Part shown: piece by piece, positions 12,500-23,578 of the stretch | Numbering within the stretch: position 1 is the stretch's first letter | Layout of the letters: each line of letters begins with the position of its first letter | Origin: Monoraphidium neglectum | Taxonomy: Eukaryota > Chlorophyta > Chlorophyceae > Sphaeropleales > Selenastraceae | Length of the DNA stretch: 38,476 nucleotides | Assembly (NCBI RefSeq): GCF_000611645.1 | Contig: NW_014013483.1 | Span: 1 to 38,476, forward strand | Direction: 5' to 3' | Made by a program: the position numbers and the translations under genes | Notes under the pieces: generated by a model | Database searches by the model: none | Told to the model about the DNA's origin: nothing | Seen by the model: only the letters and a program-made list of their open reading frames with translations

Positions 12500-15077
12500 T
12501 CATGCGACCCACGCAACGGCGTGTTTCTCCACCGCCTTGACTACGTCAGCCTCCTCTCGCGCAAAGCTGGGCAGCAGCTCGCCCCAGGACAGCCCGCTAT
12601 CCGCCCAGGCCGCCTTGGCGGCAGCGCCATCATCGCCTGCAGCCGCGCGCCACCTGTTGAGCAGCTCCGCCACCAGCGGCAGGGCCTTCTCCGCATCAAC
12701 CAGGGGAGGGTCCTCGCCACCATCGCTGCCGCCATCCCCCTCGTCGCCGCCGCCGTCGCCGCCGCTTCCGCGTGCCTTGACCTGCAGCACGGCATCTGCC
12801 ACCGCGCGCAGCTGCAGGTGGCCCCCCGCTGCAAAGTCCCCAAGCATGCGGCCTGTGAGCGCAGGCGCCTTGGGCACGTCCTCCGCCAGGTCAGCCAGCC
12901 GCGCCAAAAAGCCACTGGGGCCCAGGAAAAGCGCAGCCAGGTGCGCGTCGCTCAGGCCACCGCTCTCAAGCTGCTGCTGCAAAAATTCCTGAGGGTTGCG
13001 ACAGATGTTGCGGGGACGGCCTTTGACAGGTGACGAATGTTCCCATGTGTTTTTGCTGTGTGTCAGTCATTCCTTGTGAAGCCATGCAAGGCCACTGGGG
13101 CAGTTTGCCGCTTTCTGGTCCACCGCCAAAGCCTCGGACGCGCACAGTGAAAGTGCGGCAGGTTCAGGAACGTGCTACGCAGCTGCCGCCTCAGCCCCGC
13201 TGGTTAAGCGTCTGCTCTCCGCCTCTAGCCGCCCCACACAGCTTCCCCCACCCCCCACCTTGGGCTTCTCCAGGCGCTCCTCCAGGGCCACACCGCGGAC
13301 GTCCAGCGACCGCCGCAGCACTTCCTGCAGCGCCTCACCCACGTCCTCAGCACCGCCCACCACCAACCGGAGCAGCTCCTCTGGTGTCGACCCCGTGTCG
13401 TCCGTCTGCCCAAAGAGCAGCTTCACAATCGACTCCACGGCGCTCTGGACCTCGGCCTGCGACAGCCCCACGCCGCCCACACCACCTGCGTCGCTCGGCC
13501 GCCCGCTGCCCCCTGCGGAAGCCCCGCCTCCAGAGGTGCCACCTGCAGAGGCACCACCCTCCTCGCTGCCTCGCAACGACGGCCGCTGTGGCGGGGCCGG
13601 CTGCTGCTGCTGCGGCGGCGGCGGTGGGCGCGCTGGGGGTGGTGGCTGCTCCGGCACGCCCATGCGCGACCCCGTGCTGACGGCTGGTCGCCGCTCGCCG
13701 GCCCCGCGCATCGGGCTGGCGCCCTTCAGGCCAAAGCCCTGCGGCCGCAGGCTGATCTCAGTCGACGCTGTGCGCGCCCCGAGCTGCGACTTCATGGGGG
13801 CGGTTGGCAGCTCATCACGCCGCAGGTGGTCCACCCCACTGGACCGTCGCGGCATCTCGCCCCCATAGCCAGGGCCGGGGCCGGGAGGGCCGCGGGCTGG
13901 GGGTGGGCCCCGGGCGCTGCTGCGGTCATTGTTGCGCGCCGCCACGTTGTCTGCCTCGCGCTTTGCTGCTCGGTGCAACTCCTGCGTCCGGGGAACAGGG
14001 ATCACGTCCCAGGCAAGAGCTGATGACAAGTGATAGGGAAGAGGTGCGTTCAGGCTGCTGGACGCTAAGGGCACGCAGCCACCTCAAAAAACCTGACATG
14101 CAGAGCTGCAAAATGCCCCGAGTTGCTTCGAATCCGCCCATCATCCCCCAGGAACCCCACCCACCTCAATCTTCATGGGCCCCTCTGCCTTGCGGCGTGT
14201 GGCCCAGCCGCGCGAGCGCTGCTCCTGGATGTCCATGAGCATGAAGCGCAGGCGGCTGTCCAGGGCCTTGTTCTCCACCAGCCGCGTGATGCGCTGGAAG
14301 TAGGCGTCCATCAGCCGCCGCCCCTTGGCCGCCTCCTCCTTCTGCCGCTGGGCGACCTGCATCTGCGTCATGCCGGCAGAGCCCTTGACCACGCCGCCGC
14401 GCTCCAGCTGCTGGCCAATGGTTGACAGCAGCTTGCAGAGGCACTCCAGGTCCTCCAGCTTGGGGTTCTGGTCGTCCAGCAGCAGGCGCTGGATGCAGCT
14501 GTAGAGGAGCGGGGTTGATTGGGCAATGAGAGGGGGTCGGGGTGAGAGGGGGGTGAGGGTCGCGAGAGGTGATGGAAGATGATCAGGAGCGGTGCCCAGG
14601 TGAATGCAGGGGGGACACGTGACGGCCAGGCGAGCCTGCAATGGCCCAGCATCGTTGGTCCGCATGACAGGCGTGTAGCTCTTCAAGAAGGAGAGGGGGG
14701 AGGGCAAGGCACAGATCCCGCAAGCTGTTTGCGCTCGCGGGGGATCCACGCGCTGTGTTCGCCTTACATCCATGGCATGACTTTCCCCAGAATCACCCAC
14801 GCCCTGGATGCACCCCTCCCTCTCCGCGGCACCTGTGCATGATGTTCTCAGTGAGCATGCCGTAGCGGTACAGGTGCCCGATGAATTGAATGTTGCCCAG
14901 CATGCGTCGCCGGGCCTTGAGCTCCTCCTCTGCAGCCAACCGTTCCGCACGCCTTGCCGCCGCTGCCGCTGCTTTGGCATCCAGAGGTTTGGCGGGCTTG
15001 GGGGGTGACGTCTCACCCTCCTCCTGCTCGCCTGCACCGCCGTCACCCTCACCGCTCCCCTTGACGCCGCCATCAGC

Positions 15078-15135
<58 letters not shown>

Positions 15136-18100
15136 TCCTCCCCTGGCTGCTCCTCGTCGTCGTTACCCTCGCCGTCATCCTGTGTCAACAGCGGGCCGCA
15201 GCAGTGACGCAAAAGGGGGGGGGTGTGAGTGCGGCAACAAGACCCTGGAGCGGGCAACAAGGCGCTGACAGGCAGGCAAAGCGTACGTTTGGACACGCAG
15301 CAACTGGGGGGCAAAGCACGCTCGTCTGGAGACCACAACCGGTCGCCCAAACTATGACGCCCGCCTGTTTGAGCCTGTTCTGTCAAACCCCACCTTGCCG
15401 CCACGCTCCTTGGCCATCGCCTCCCTCTGCGCCACCGCGAGCATCGCTGCGTCGCCCTTCTCAAACTCCTCCTGGCACTTGTTGAGCAGCAGCCGGCGGA
15501 AGTTGAGCTTGCGGCGCTTTGCCTCGCCGCCCTCGCTGCCCACCACGGCCTCCTCTGACGGGTCGTCAAACTCAGGCAGCCGCTTCTGCAGGTTGTGGCA
15601 CAGCTGGCTGTACAGCTCACAAAAGTGCGGCTCAAAAAGCGCCTTGTCAAAGATCTGGGTGGAAAATGTGGGGGAGGGTTAAGGGTGAAAGAGTTGAGTG
15701 CGTCCATGTAATAGAATCCACAGGGAGCGTGCGGCAGCTTTCTGTCCGCAAATTCAGCCGGGTCTCCACGCAAATGCACGGCGTGCTCTTGGCGCAGCTG
15801 CATGCATGTGCAGCCAAGTCCTCAACCGCCCCTTGATCGCTGTATGCATTAATGCCCGTCCACGCGTGCCACCCGCCCCACCTGGCCGATGAGCCCGACC
15901 AGGGTCTTGGCCTGCGTGATGCCGACGTCCAGCAGCTGCTGCGCCAGGCGCTCAAAGTTGTCGGGCGTGATCTTGTTGAGGATGCCCTTGAATGCCTTCT
16001 GCTTGGCCTCCTCCTCCGGGTCGTCACTCAGCACCAGGCCCACCTTGAACGCACTCTCACTCTTGTGCAGGGCGGGCAGGTCGCGGCGCGGCGGCATCAC
16101 ACCACGCGCCGGCGGCAGCGGCCCGCCACGCGCCCAGCGGTCTGAGTCGACGCTTCCAACTGGCGGTCCTGGACGGCGCCCGCTGTCTGCACGCGGCATG
16201 CCAGGGCCGCTGAGACTGCCGCGAGGGCCGTCTCGGAAGACCACCACCCCCGGCGGGCCCAAGGGAGGGCCAGCACCACGGCCGCCAGGGCCCCGCGCTG
16301 CCCAGTCGCTCTCCACACGCTCCAGACCGCCGCCGCCGCCGCGGCGTCCGCTGATGCCGCCGCCTCGACTGTCGCCACGAATGAGGGCCCGATCAAAGCC
16401 GCCGCCCGCAGCAGGGATGTAACCGGGCGCGGTTGGGTCATGGATGATCTCCTCCTGATGTTGATAGTGTGAAGTGGGGGTTGTGCAGAGAAACTGATAC
16501 ACTGTTTGATGGGTAAAGAGAGCAACTCTTGCAGGCGGCAGCAATGCGTGCGTTCTGAACGCCTTTGCTGCCACGCTGAGGCGGCAAGCAGCACCAAGCA
16601 CCAAGCCGTGCCACAGCTGAATGGCTCACAATCTCCGTGGTCAGCACTGCCTTGCCCCTGGATGCCGGCACGTCGCGCAGCTTGATAATGTAGTCGCGCG
16701 TGTACTGCCGGCGCCCGTCAGCACCGGCAATGGGCGCAAACGGCGAGGCCGCTGAGGGCGGCTTGGGACCTGAGGGTGGTGCCGGGGGCTGTGGCTCGCC
16801 CGAGTCTGCTTGGTCCTCCCAGCTGTCCTCGACACCGGGCGCCTCGGCGTCCACACCGCCGCCGCCCTCCGCAGCTGCCACTGCCGTCGCCACATGCGCC
16901 TCCTGGGCCGACGGCGGCGTGGCGGGGGCTGCTTCGGCGGTGGCCCCTGCTGGCTGCGCCCTGAAGGTCTCCAGCATGTCACCCTGGGGCCCGCGTGCGT
17001 CTGCTTTGGCCAGCACCTCTTTGCGTGAAAGAGGTTTTTTGTCTGCCTCAGCGCCAGGAGTGGGGGCAGGCACAGGCGCCGCCAGCTGGCTCGTTGCCGG
17101 CTCCTGTGCCGCCAGCTCCTCGGCTGCAACAACCTTGGCTGCGGGCTCCTTTGCTGCAGCCTTGTCTGCCGCAACCTCTGCTGCTGCAACCCCCTCTGCT
17201 GCAAGCTCCTCTGCTTCACGCCCCACTGCACCAGGCATCTCTGCCGCGCCCTCTGCTGCCGCACCCTGCTCTGTTGCGCCCTCCTCTGCCGCGCCCTCTG
17301 CAACATCCTCTGCTGCATGCTGCTCTGTTGCAAACACCTCTGCTGCTGGCCCGGGCTCGCTCGGCGCACTGACCGCCACAGGGGCAGCCGCCGTCACAGG
17401 CGGACCCCTGCCAGGGCAGTTCGCGCTGGGAGAAAGGGGGGCGCTGGGCTTGGCGGGGGCCACAGCGCCCTTGGGAGAAGCGGGGCTGGCATTCTTGGCA
17501 ATCGCCTCGGCAAATGACCTGACCAGGCTCTTCACCTTGGCGGCGCCGCCCTCAGCTCCAGCAGCACCTGCAGCGCTGCCGCCGTCTGACGCCGCCAAGC
17601 CCGCGCCCTCGCTATGCCGCTGGGGGCCAGCCTCTGGCGGGGGCCCGCAAGTCACTGCAGACTCTGCTGCGGGCACAGCCTTGGCCACCACACCGACCCC
17701 TGCCTCAAGCGCCGGTGGAAGCCCCAGCCCCAGCACGGGCGAAGGCTCGGCGGCCAGAGCTGGCTCAGCGGCGTCCAGGGACAGGTGCAGCCTGGGCGCC
17801 TCACCAGTCGCCCCCGTCAGGGGCGTTGAGGTTGCGACCGCCCTCTGCTGCTGCTGCTGCTGCTGCTGCTGGTGTGCGATAGCCATGATCTCCTTGGAGG
17901 GCGTGCTCAAGCCCCCGCCAGCCGTGGCGGCGGCTGCCGTCGTAGGTGGCGCAGGTGGCACGATTGGCGGAGGCTTCACACGTAAAGCGGCCCCTGGAGA
18001 TGCACTGACTGGCATGGAGGGCTGCTGCTGCTGCTGCTGCTGCTGCGGCTGCTGCTGCGACGGCAGCATTTCTCCAGTTGCCGGCCGCGACGTTGTGGGT

Positions 18101-18826
18101 GAGGGAGTGGAAGTGGCGGCTACCTTGACCTCCTCCTTGGTGTTAGGGTTGACAATAGCCAGCCGCTTGCTTTTGGGAGCAGACAGTGCCGCAGCTGCCA
18201 CAGGCGCTACCGAAGGCGACAGTGTTTTGGGTGCCTCCCGCCTGCTGATGCTGGCTGGCGCCACAGCCGCCACCGGAGGCACGCTGCTGCTTGTGCCTGT
18301 ACCGCTACTTCCGCCACCGCCGCCACTGCCGCTGCCGCTCGGGCCCTGCAGCCCTACGCCGCCACCGCTGGGCGGTACGCTGGTGGGGACCGCCGCGCTC
18401 TGCAGTGGCGTCTGCTGGGGATAGGCCTGCGCTGGCAGCTGCATAAAGGGCCCTGCTTGCTGGGGTACATAGCCGTACGGGGCCGGGTAGGCAGCTGCCG
18501 CGGGGTACATCTGTACTGGGTAGGCAAAGCCCTGTGGCGCCGCGCCGTAGAAGCCATAGCCATACGCAGCTGCCCCCTGGGCATACTGCTGCTGCTGTGC
18601 CTGCACTGCCGCCTGCGCCTGGGCCTGGCTGTGTTGCATTGCCGCCTGCGGCGACTGTGAATAGCCAGGCCCCTGCTGCTGCGCGCCAACCACCTTGCCG
18701 CTGGCGTGGACATACCCACCACGCTGCTGAACGCCGTGAGTGGGCCCGCTCCGCCGTCCTTGCTGCCCATCAGGCGTGTGCATGTGCTGCATCTGTACCT
18801 GCTGCTGCTGTGGTGGAAGCACTCCA

Positions 18827-18857
<31 letters not shown>

Positions 18858-20059
18858 GGTTGTATTTGGCGCCGGGCATGTGCACGGCAGGCCCTTGCAC
18901 GAGGGGCGGCGACGGCCCACCTCCGTTTCGTGGTGGCGGGGGTGGAGGCGCCCCAGGTCCGCCAGGCCCCTGGACTTTGCTCTGCATCCCCGGCATGGGG
19001 ATGCCTGGCCCCATAGGGCCCTTAGCTCCGCCCAGCGGCGGCCCCATCCCCGGCGGGCCCATTTGCGGCGGCACCATGCCAGGCGGCAGCCCTGCCATCG
19101 CCCCCATCATGGCGGCCGGCATCATCATTGGCGGCTGGACGTGAGCAGCGCCGACCATGTGCGGCGGCACCAGCCCCGGCGGCGCCGCGGGCATTCCTGC
19201 GGGCGCTGGCACTATGCCCGGCGGGAGCACTGGGATAGCTGCGGGCCCATGAGGCTGCGGCGGCAGAGGGCCACCTGGCTTAGGGCCCTGCACCATCAGA
19301 CCCCGCGGCTGCTGCTGCTGCTGCTGCGATTGGTGCTGGTGGTGCTGCTGCGAGGGGGGTTGCGGGCCGTGCTGCTTGTGTGCTAGGGCCATCGGCGGCG
19401 TTGCCACGGCGCCTATGGGCTCGTCCATGCCGATCGTGCCAAAGCTCATAGTCGGCACAGCCGCCTCGCCGCCCTCTGTCTGCCCAATCGCCATGTCTGC
19501 AGTAAAGGCGGGGGGCATAACACAGGCACGACTGTAGTGGGTCACCGCTGCGGTCACACTGGCTTCGGCGAAGCGGCAGTGCGTGTGCGTTATGCGCGCC
19601 TGACAGGCTCGATCCGCAGCGCACGTAGTCCTGAAAAACCGCTGATGTGCTCCCAGTACCGAGCTCAAAGCCCGCACCTGATGGCACGCCTTGCCCGTCA
19701 GATTTCTTCGCCACGTCCGACCAAGACGTACTTGGGGGCCCACCTGCGGGTGTAATAAGAGCTCTTCACCCCACAAGCCGGCAGGCACGCCTTCCCGTGC
19801 ATTTGTGAAGCAGCCAAGCAAGGACGCGTGCACAAGCAAGCACACATCACTCACCCATACCCTCGTGGAAGCCTCGACCACCCCTGCCTCCAGATGCATT
19901 CCTGCACGTCGCGATCAAACCATTAAAGGCAGATCGAGATGAACGCCGGGGCGCGGCACAATAAGATCTGGCAAACGAGGCTTGGCGGCAGGCTCACCTG
20001 CCCCCTCGCCGCCCAGCCCCACGGCCTCCACCCGGTGGTCCATAAACCTCCGGAGGACC
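12500..20059 (-). CDS. EIF4G: Translation initiation factor eIF4G (5'-most exon not identified)
   Basis: Scaffold of the cap-binding complex: binds eIF4E, eIF4A and eIF3 in the cytosol. Minus-strand exons: 20059-19998, 19901-19855, 19496-16630, 16454-15882, 15654-15394, 15179-14833, 14498-14165, 13981-13259, 12988-12500. All phases agree, giving 1900 residues plus a missing start. The first two exons encode an RGG-rich stretch (GGRGAGRRGG, ASGGRGGRGF). A long Pro/Gln/Ala-rich region follows. The YTRDYII motif at 16704-16684 sits where eIF4E binds. MIF4G spans about residues 1130-1490: FKGILNKITPDNFERL, LNFRRLLLNKCQEEFEKG, LGNIQFIGHLYRYGMLTENIMH, LECLCKLLSTIGQQLE, SRLRFMLMDIQE. A degenerate MA3 domain follows (LESGGLSDAHL, DVPKAPALTGRML). 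No W2 domain is visible. Inside the large exon the ATG at 19494 is an alternative start. One ATG upstream of the first exon, at 20319, opens MGRGGE but no matching splice was found. Confidence 0.93.
15081..15131 (-). repeat. (CAG)17 tract coding polyglutamine in eIF4G MIF4G domain
   Basis: Seventeen pure CTG units on the plus strand, CAG in the eIF4G frame. They encode glutamines at about residues 1287-1303. The tract lies in an acidic, low-complexity insert between the LLLNKCQEEFEKG helix and the LGNIQFIG helix. Purity suggests it varies in length between strains. Confidence 0.95.
16640..19490 (-). repeat. Low-complexity coding repeats in eIF4G N-terminal region
   Basis: Several short CAG runs encode polyglutamine of 5 to 9 residues, at about 17849-17872, 18022-18045, 18832-18855 and 19310-19328. 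A degenerate Ala/Glu repeat (EGAAE, AAEEL, AAKEPAAK types) spans about 17090-17350. Gly/Pro/Met-rich repeats around 18940-19250 read as PPGM-type units. All are in the eIF4G frame and predict a disordered region. Confidence 0.8.
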
Positions 20060-20711
20060 CTGCGGCGGGGCAGAGCTGGACATAAGCCCCTGCTCGGCTC
20101 TGCCCGGCCTCTGCTCACGAAATCGATAAGATGCGTTCCTGTGGTCCCAAGTATGGATGTCTCACTATTTTGTTGAGATGGGTGACTGCACCACACGGCG
20201 GAACGTGCGACAACTGCTGCTGTTTGGGAGGAACGCCAACGGTCGGGCAAGTCGGCTGACCAGCCGTGGTCACCACTGCTGCATGATGCACGTCCCCAGA
20301 TTTCGCCACCCCTTCCCATGCCTAGTTGTTGAGGCGTCGGACTTGCAGGTGGCTGATTGAAAAGGCTTATAGGGAAGGTCACACCACCCGTTCACCTGGC
20401 ACTAAACAGCAACTTGACTCTGCCGGCCAGCAGTTGTATTTGCAATGCAAGGTCCAGTCTGTTGCCCAAGAAGCGTTAATAGGAGATGCAAGGCGACACG
20501 CAGGCACGACTGCACTCATGCCTGCTTGCCACAGGAAGAGGAGCAGCATTGACACAAGGTACATCACACGCCTCTCACATGATCGCGACCCTGCCGGTTT
20601 GCCAGTGCCAGGACTGGCCTTCAGCTGGGCGACGCAGCATACGCCATCAAACCCAGATGATTCCTCGCAAAACTGTCGCGTCCGCCTTGTCCAGGAGCAT
20701 TGACTGGTGCC
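19497..20711. other. eIF4G 5' region and eIF3L 3' UTR
   Basis: Holds two small RGG exons of eIF4G (19855-19901 and 19998-20059), their introns, the eIF4G promoter and the 3' UTR of eIF3L. A CCTATAAGCC element lies at about 20365-20374 on the minus strand and could be a TATA-like box for eIF4G. A fragment ending ...THLNKI at a GTGAGA donor near 20163 joins in phase to the exon at 20059, but its own start is unclear. No TGTAA was found for eIF3L here. Confidence 0.4.
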
Positions 20712-23164
20712 TCAGTAGGCAGAAGCGGCGCCAACATGGGCGGCGGGCGCGGCTGCAACGCTGACTGGCGCCACTGAGAGCTCCTTGGTGATCTGCTGCA
20801 GCTTGAGTATGTGGCGGCTAAGCACCTCTGCCTCCACCAGCTGGCGCGCCCCCACGGCCTCGTTGACAATGATGAGCTCGGCGCCCGAGGCAGGGTCAAC
20901 GTCGATGTAGAAATCGATGTCGGCGACGCTCACAAACGAGCCGCCCAGCATGTCAGCACCCGCAGCAGGCTCCCAGGCCATCACATAGTTCTTGTTCTTG
21001 AGCGCCATGAGCGCCTGCCGCAGCGCGCCGTCGTCCATGTCCAGCAGGCTGGCCAGCTTGGGCACGCTGATTGATGAGTACAGCAGCAGGTACTGCTTCA
21101 GCAGCGGCAAGCCGGAGCATGCGCGCACCTCCTTCAGGAACGCACCCAGCTGCTGGCGGAAAGCCTGCGCGCACGCGTGCGTGTGTGCGAATGTGTGTGC
21201 GCGCACGCGTGCCGCAAAAAGAAATTGGAATTGCTGGCAGGTGACATTGACCACTACAGCATGGAAGGCGGGCAGAGCAGCCAGAAAACGAGCCCCCAAA
21301 ATTGTGAAGCAGGCAGCCACCCGCCTCCCACACACAATTGCCCCTATCTTGCAGAGCTGCACCCTTGTCTGGCCCCAATCAAGCCGGGATCACTCTTGCG
21401 CCCACCTCTTGAACGTTGGTGGCCTGCGGGTTGTCATATGATGGCGGCGCTGGCGACACAAATTTGGGGCAGCCGTACGAGAACAGCTCCTCAAAAGGCG
21501 CCTCGTCCCCGCGCGCCATGCGCTGCAGCTTGTCGGCGTACTTCTCACGCAGCTGCACCAGTACGCCCTCGTCCAGGCCCTTCTGCACTGCGGGGCACAG
21601 CGCCACCGTGCAGGCCAGTAGGGCGTACATCTGCTCGTTCTTCTTGAGCATCTGCTCGTAAGCAGAGTTGCGGGTGTGAAAGGCTTTGACACGCGCCACG
21701 TACGCCAGGATGGCGTTGAGTGAGCGGGCTGCGTCGCTGTAGCGCCTCAGCATAAGGTAGGCGAAGGATGCGTAGTAGAAGAGGCTGATGTGCGCCGGCG
21801 GCAGCTGCGCGGTCAAGAGACTGCGGCGCTCAAAGAGGTTGAGTGGGTAGAGCGCCGACAGGCCGGTGGCGTAGTCGCCGATAAGCGAGTGAACGCGCAG
21901 CTGGCCCAGCAGGCTGAAATAGCCCAGCAGCGGCAGGACATTGGACGAGCCCGGGGGGTAACCGCCGGTGGCCAGCAGGGCCGCGCCACCGTCCGCCTCG
22001 ATAGCCGCGACGGCACCGCTCTTGTCGACCAGGGCCTGCAGCACGTTGAGCACGTCCAGAGGCGCCCAGACCTTGTCGCACTGCCGCAGCAGCTCGATCT
22101 CCTCCGCACTCTTGTGCGCCAGCTTGCTGCGGTACTGGCAGAACGACTGGAACTGGTACAGGAACTCGTCCACCATGTCCCACAGCCACTGCACGGGCAG
22201 CTGCATGTTCACGTTACCATGCAAGATCACGCCGAACAGCTCGCAGTAGTTGTCCCTGTCCAATGACAATGGGTGATGGGTGCCGTATGGGCATGGCATG
22301 GTGGCGAGGGGGCAGCTGCGTTGCATCAGCTGAACGAGCGCCCTGCCCCTGAATCCACGCCGACGCAAAATGGCTGCAATCACACTGCCCAATCGCTTGG
22401 TACTTAAGGCTGGCTGATGCTTCCTGCCACAGCCGCTCATGCCACATCGGCACCCGGTGCCAGGACAGCTCGTCAAGCGTGTTTCATGCGCACCAGCTCT
22501 CGCATCGCGCACGCAGCCCGGGCTGGGTCTTGGCAAACAAGTGGCGAAAGTAGAGCTCCTGCGGACCACCATGGAGCGGATTGACTGAGACAGCTGCTCC
22601 AACCCAGGCTGAAGCAGTCCGCAGCTGGGACAGGTCCACTCGCGCTGCCGCGGCAAGTTCCATCGTCGCCTGCTTTCTTCTGGTGTATTCTGTTGGCTGG
22701 TCGCGAAGCGTTTTTTTCCCATCACTATTTCATCGTCTGCAGACTCGCCCGCGCCGCCTGGCAAGCCAGCAGCTTACCTTGTAAAGCAGGCAGAACACGT
22801 GGTCCTGGTCCACCAGGTCAGACACCAGGTCCACTTGCGGCCACGGCCCGCTCTTGAAGTAGCGCTCTGACAGCTTGGGGAACGAGATCTCATACATCGA
22901 CTGGATCTCAGGAATGTTGCGCTCCCTGCAGTGCGAAGCATGCAACATTTCTCATGGCGGAAAGGAGACATGAATGCCGGCTTAGGAGCTGCGGCAGCCA
23001 TTCCAGGCAGCACAGCGCGCGCCTCCCTGCAGCACAACGCCGCCGGCCAAAGTCGATGCAGCAGAGCTGAGATATCGGGCCCACCTGATATGCCGGTACA
23101 AGTAGTGTACGAACTGCTTGACTATGTCAGGGACAAAGTCCCCGGCGAATGGTCCGTCCGCCAT
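20712..23164 (-). CDS. EIF3L: Translation initiation factor eIF3 subunit L
   Basis: Non-core subunit of the eIF3 complex that loads the 40S ribosome with initiation factors. Minus-strand exons: 23164-23085, 22925-22778, 22558-22494, 22255-21406, 21164-20712, all in phase; 531 residues, against about 520-560 for the family. It starts MADGPFAGDFVPDIVKQFVHYL. Family signatures in order are IPEIQSMYEISFPKLSERYF, ELYFRHLFAKTQPGL, LPVQWLWDMVDEFLYQFQSF, LPLLGYFSLLGQLRVHSLIGDY, FYYASFAYLMLRRYSDA, EQMYALLACTVALCP and FEELFSYGCPKFVSP. The last exon has the PCI-like end LLKQYLLLYSSISVPKLASLL. A CT-rich acceptor precedes most exons. It lies directly upstream of eIF4G on the same strand and diverges from ISA2. 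Function comes from family knowledge; no odd residues were noticed. Confidence 0.95.
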
Positions 23165-23578
23165 GTTTGCTGTGTGCGAGCGCCTCCCTGCCGCCTTTCA
23201 GCTGGAGAGCTCCCCTACTATCAGAATTTCTGATTGGTCACAAATCAACGGCGTCACAGCTCGCCGATGGCCTGATCTGAGTTCACCAGAGTTTGGCGGC
23301 GACACGCAAAGGGGGCAGGGTGTGCAGGAGACAGCTACGATCTGCGGATGACAAGGACTGTCCTCGTGAAAGTCATGGAAGCCGCAAGCATGTGGGAGGT
23401 CGATCGATTAAGTCTGAGTCATCTACACTTACCACACTGGGGCGGTGCTGAACTTCGTGAGTGAGTGTGAACGGTGTATGTTACGGTATTTCGGCCGTCA
23501 CAGCGATCTCTGTCAGTGATCTCCTTCCGGCCCAGCAAGATCGTGGGCACACACACCTCGTGACAGTTGCCGGGCAAG
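23165..23578. promoter_or_regulatory. Shared upstream region of eIF3L (-) and ISA2 (+)
   Basis: The two start codons face away from each other across 414 bp, so both promoters and 5' UTRs must fit here. No TATA box was recognised. This layout implies a bidirectional promoter, which is inference from spacing. Confidence 0.5.

Noticed and set aside
13175..14074. Reading through eIF4G intron at 13258-12989 as exon
   Set aside because: The frame past the GTGGGG donor loses MA3 similarity, while the join at 13259/12988 restores it in phase.
15078..15485. Plus-strand frame beginning with polyleucine
   Set aside because: The polyleucine is the (CTG)17 tract read on the wrong strand; the rest has no known features and covers an eIF4G intron.
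16700..18424. 574-codon open frame on the plus strand
   Set aside because: Antisense shadow of the eIF4G large exon. It is Ala/Ser/Cys-rich from reverse-read Ala/Gln/Pro codons and has no family features; the minus strand has continuous eIF4G logic and phase-matched splicing.
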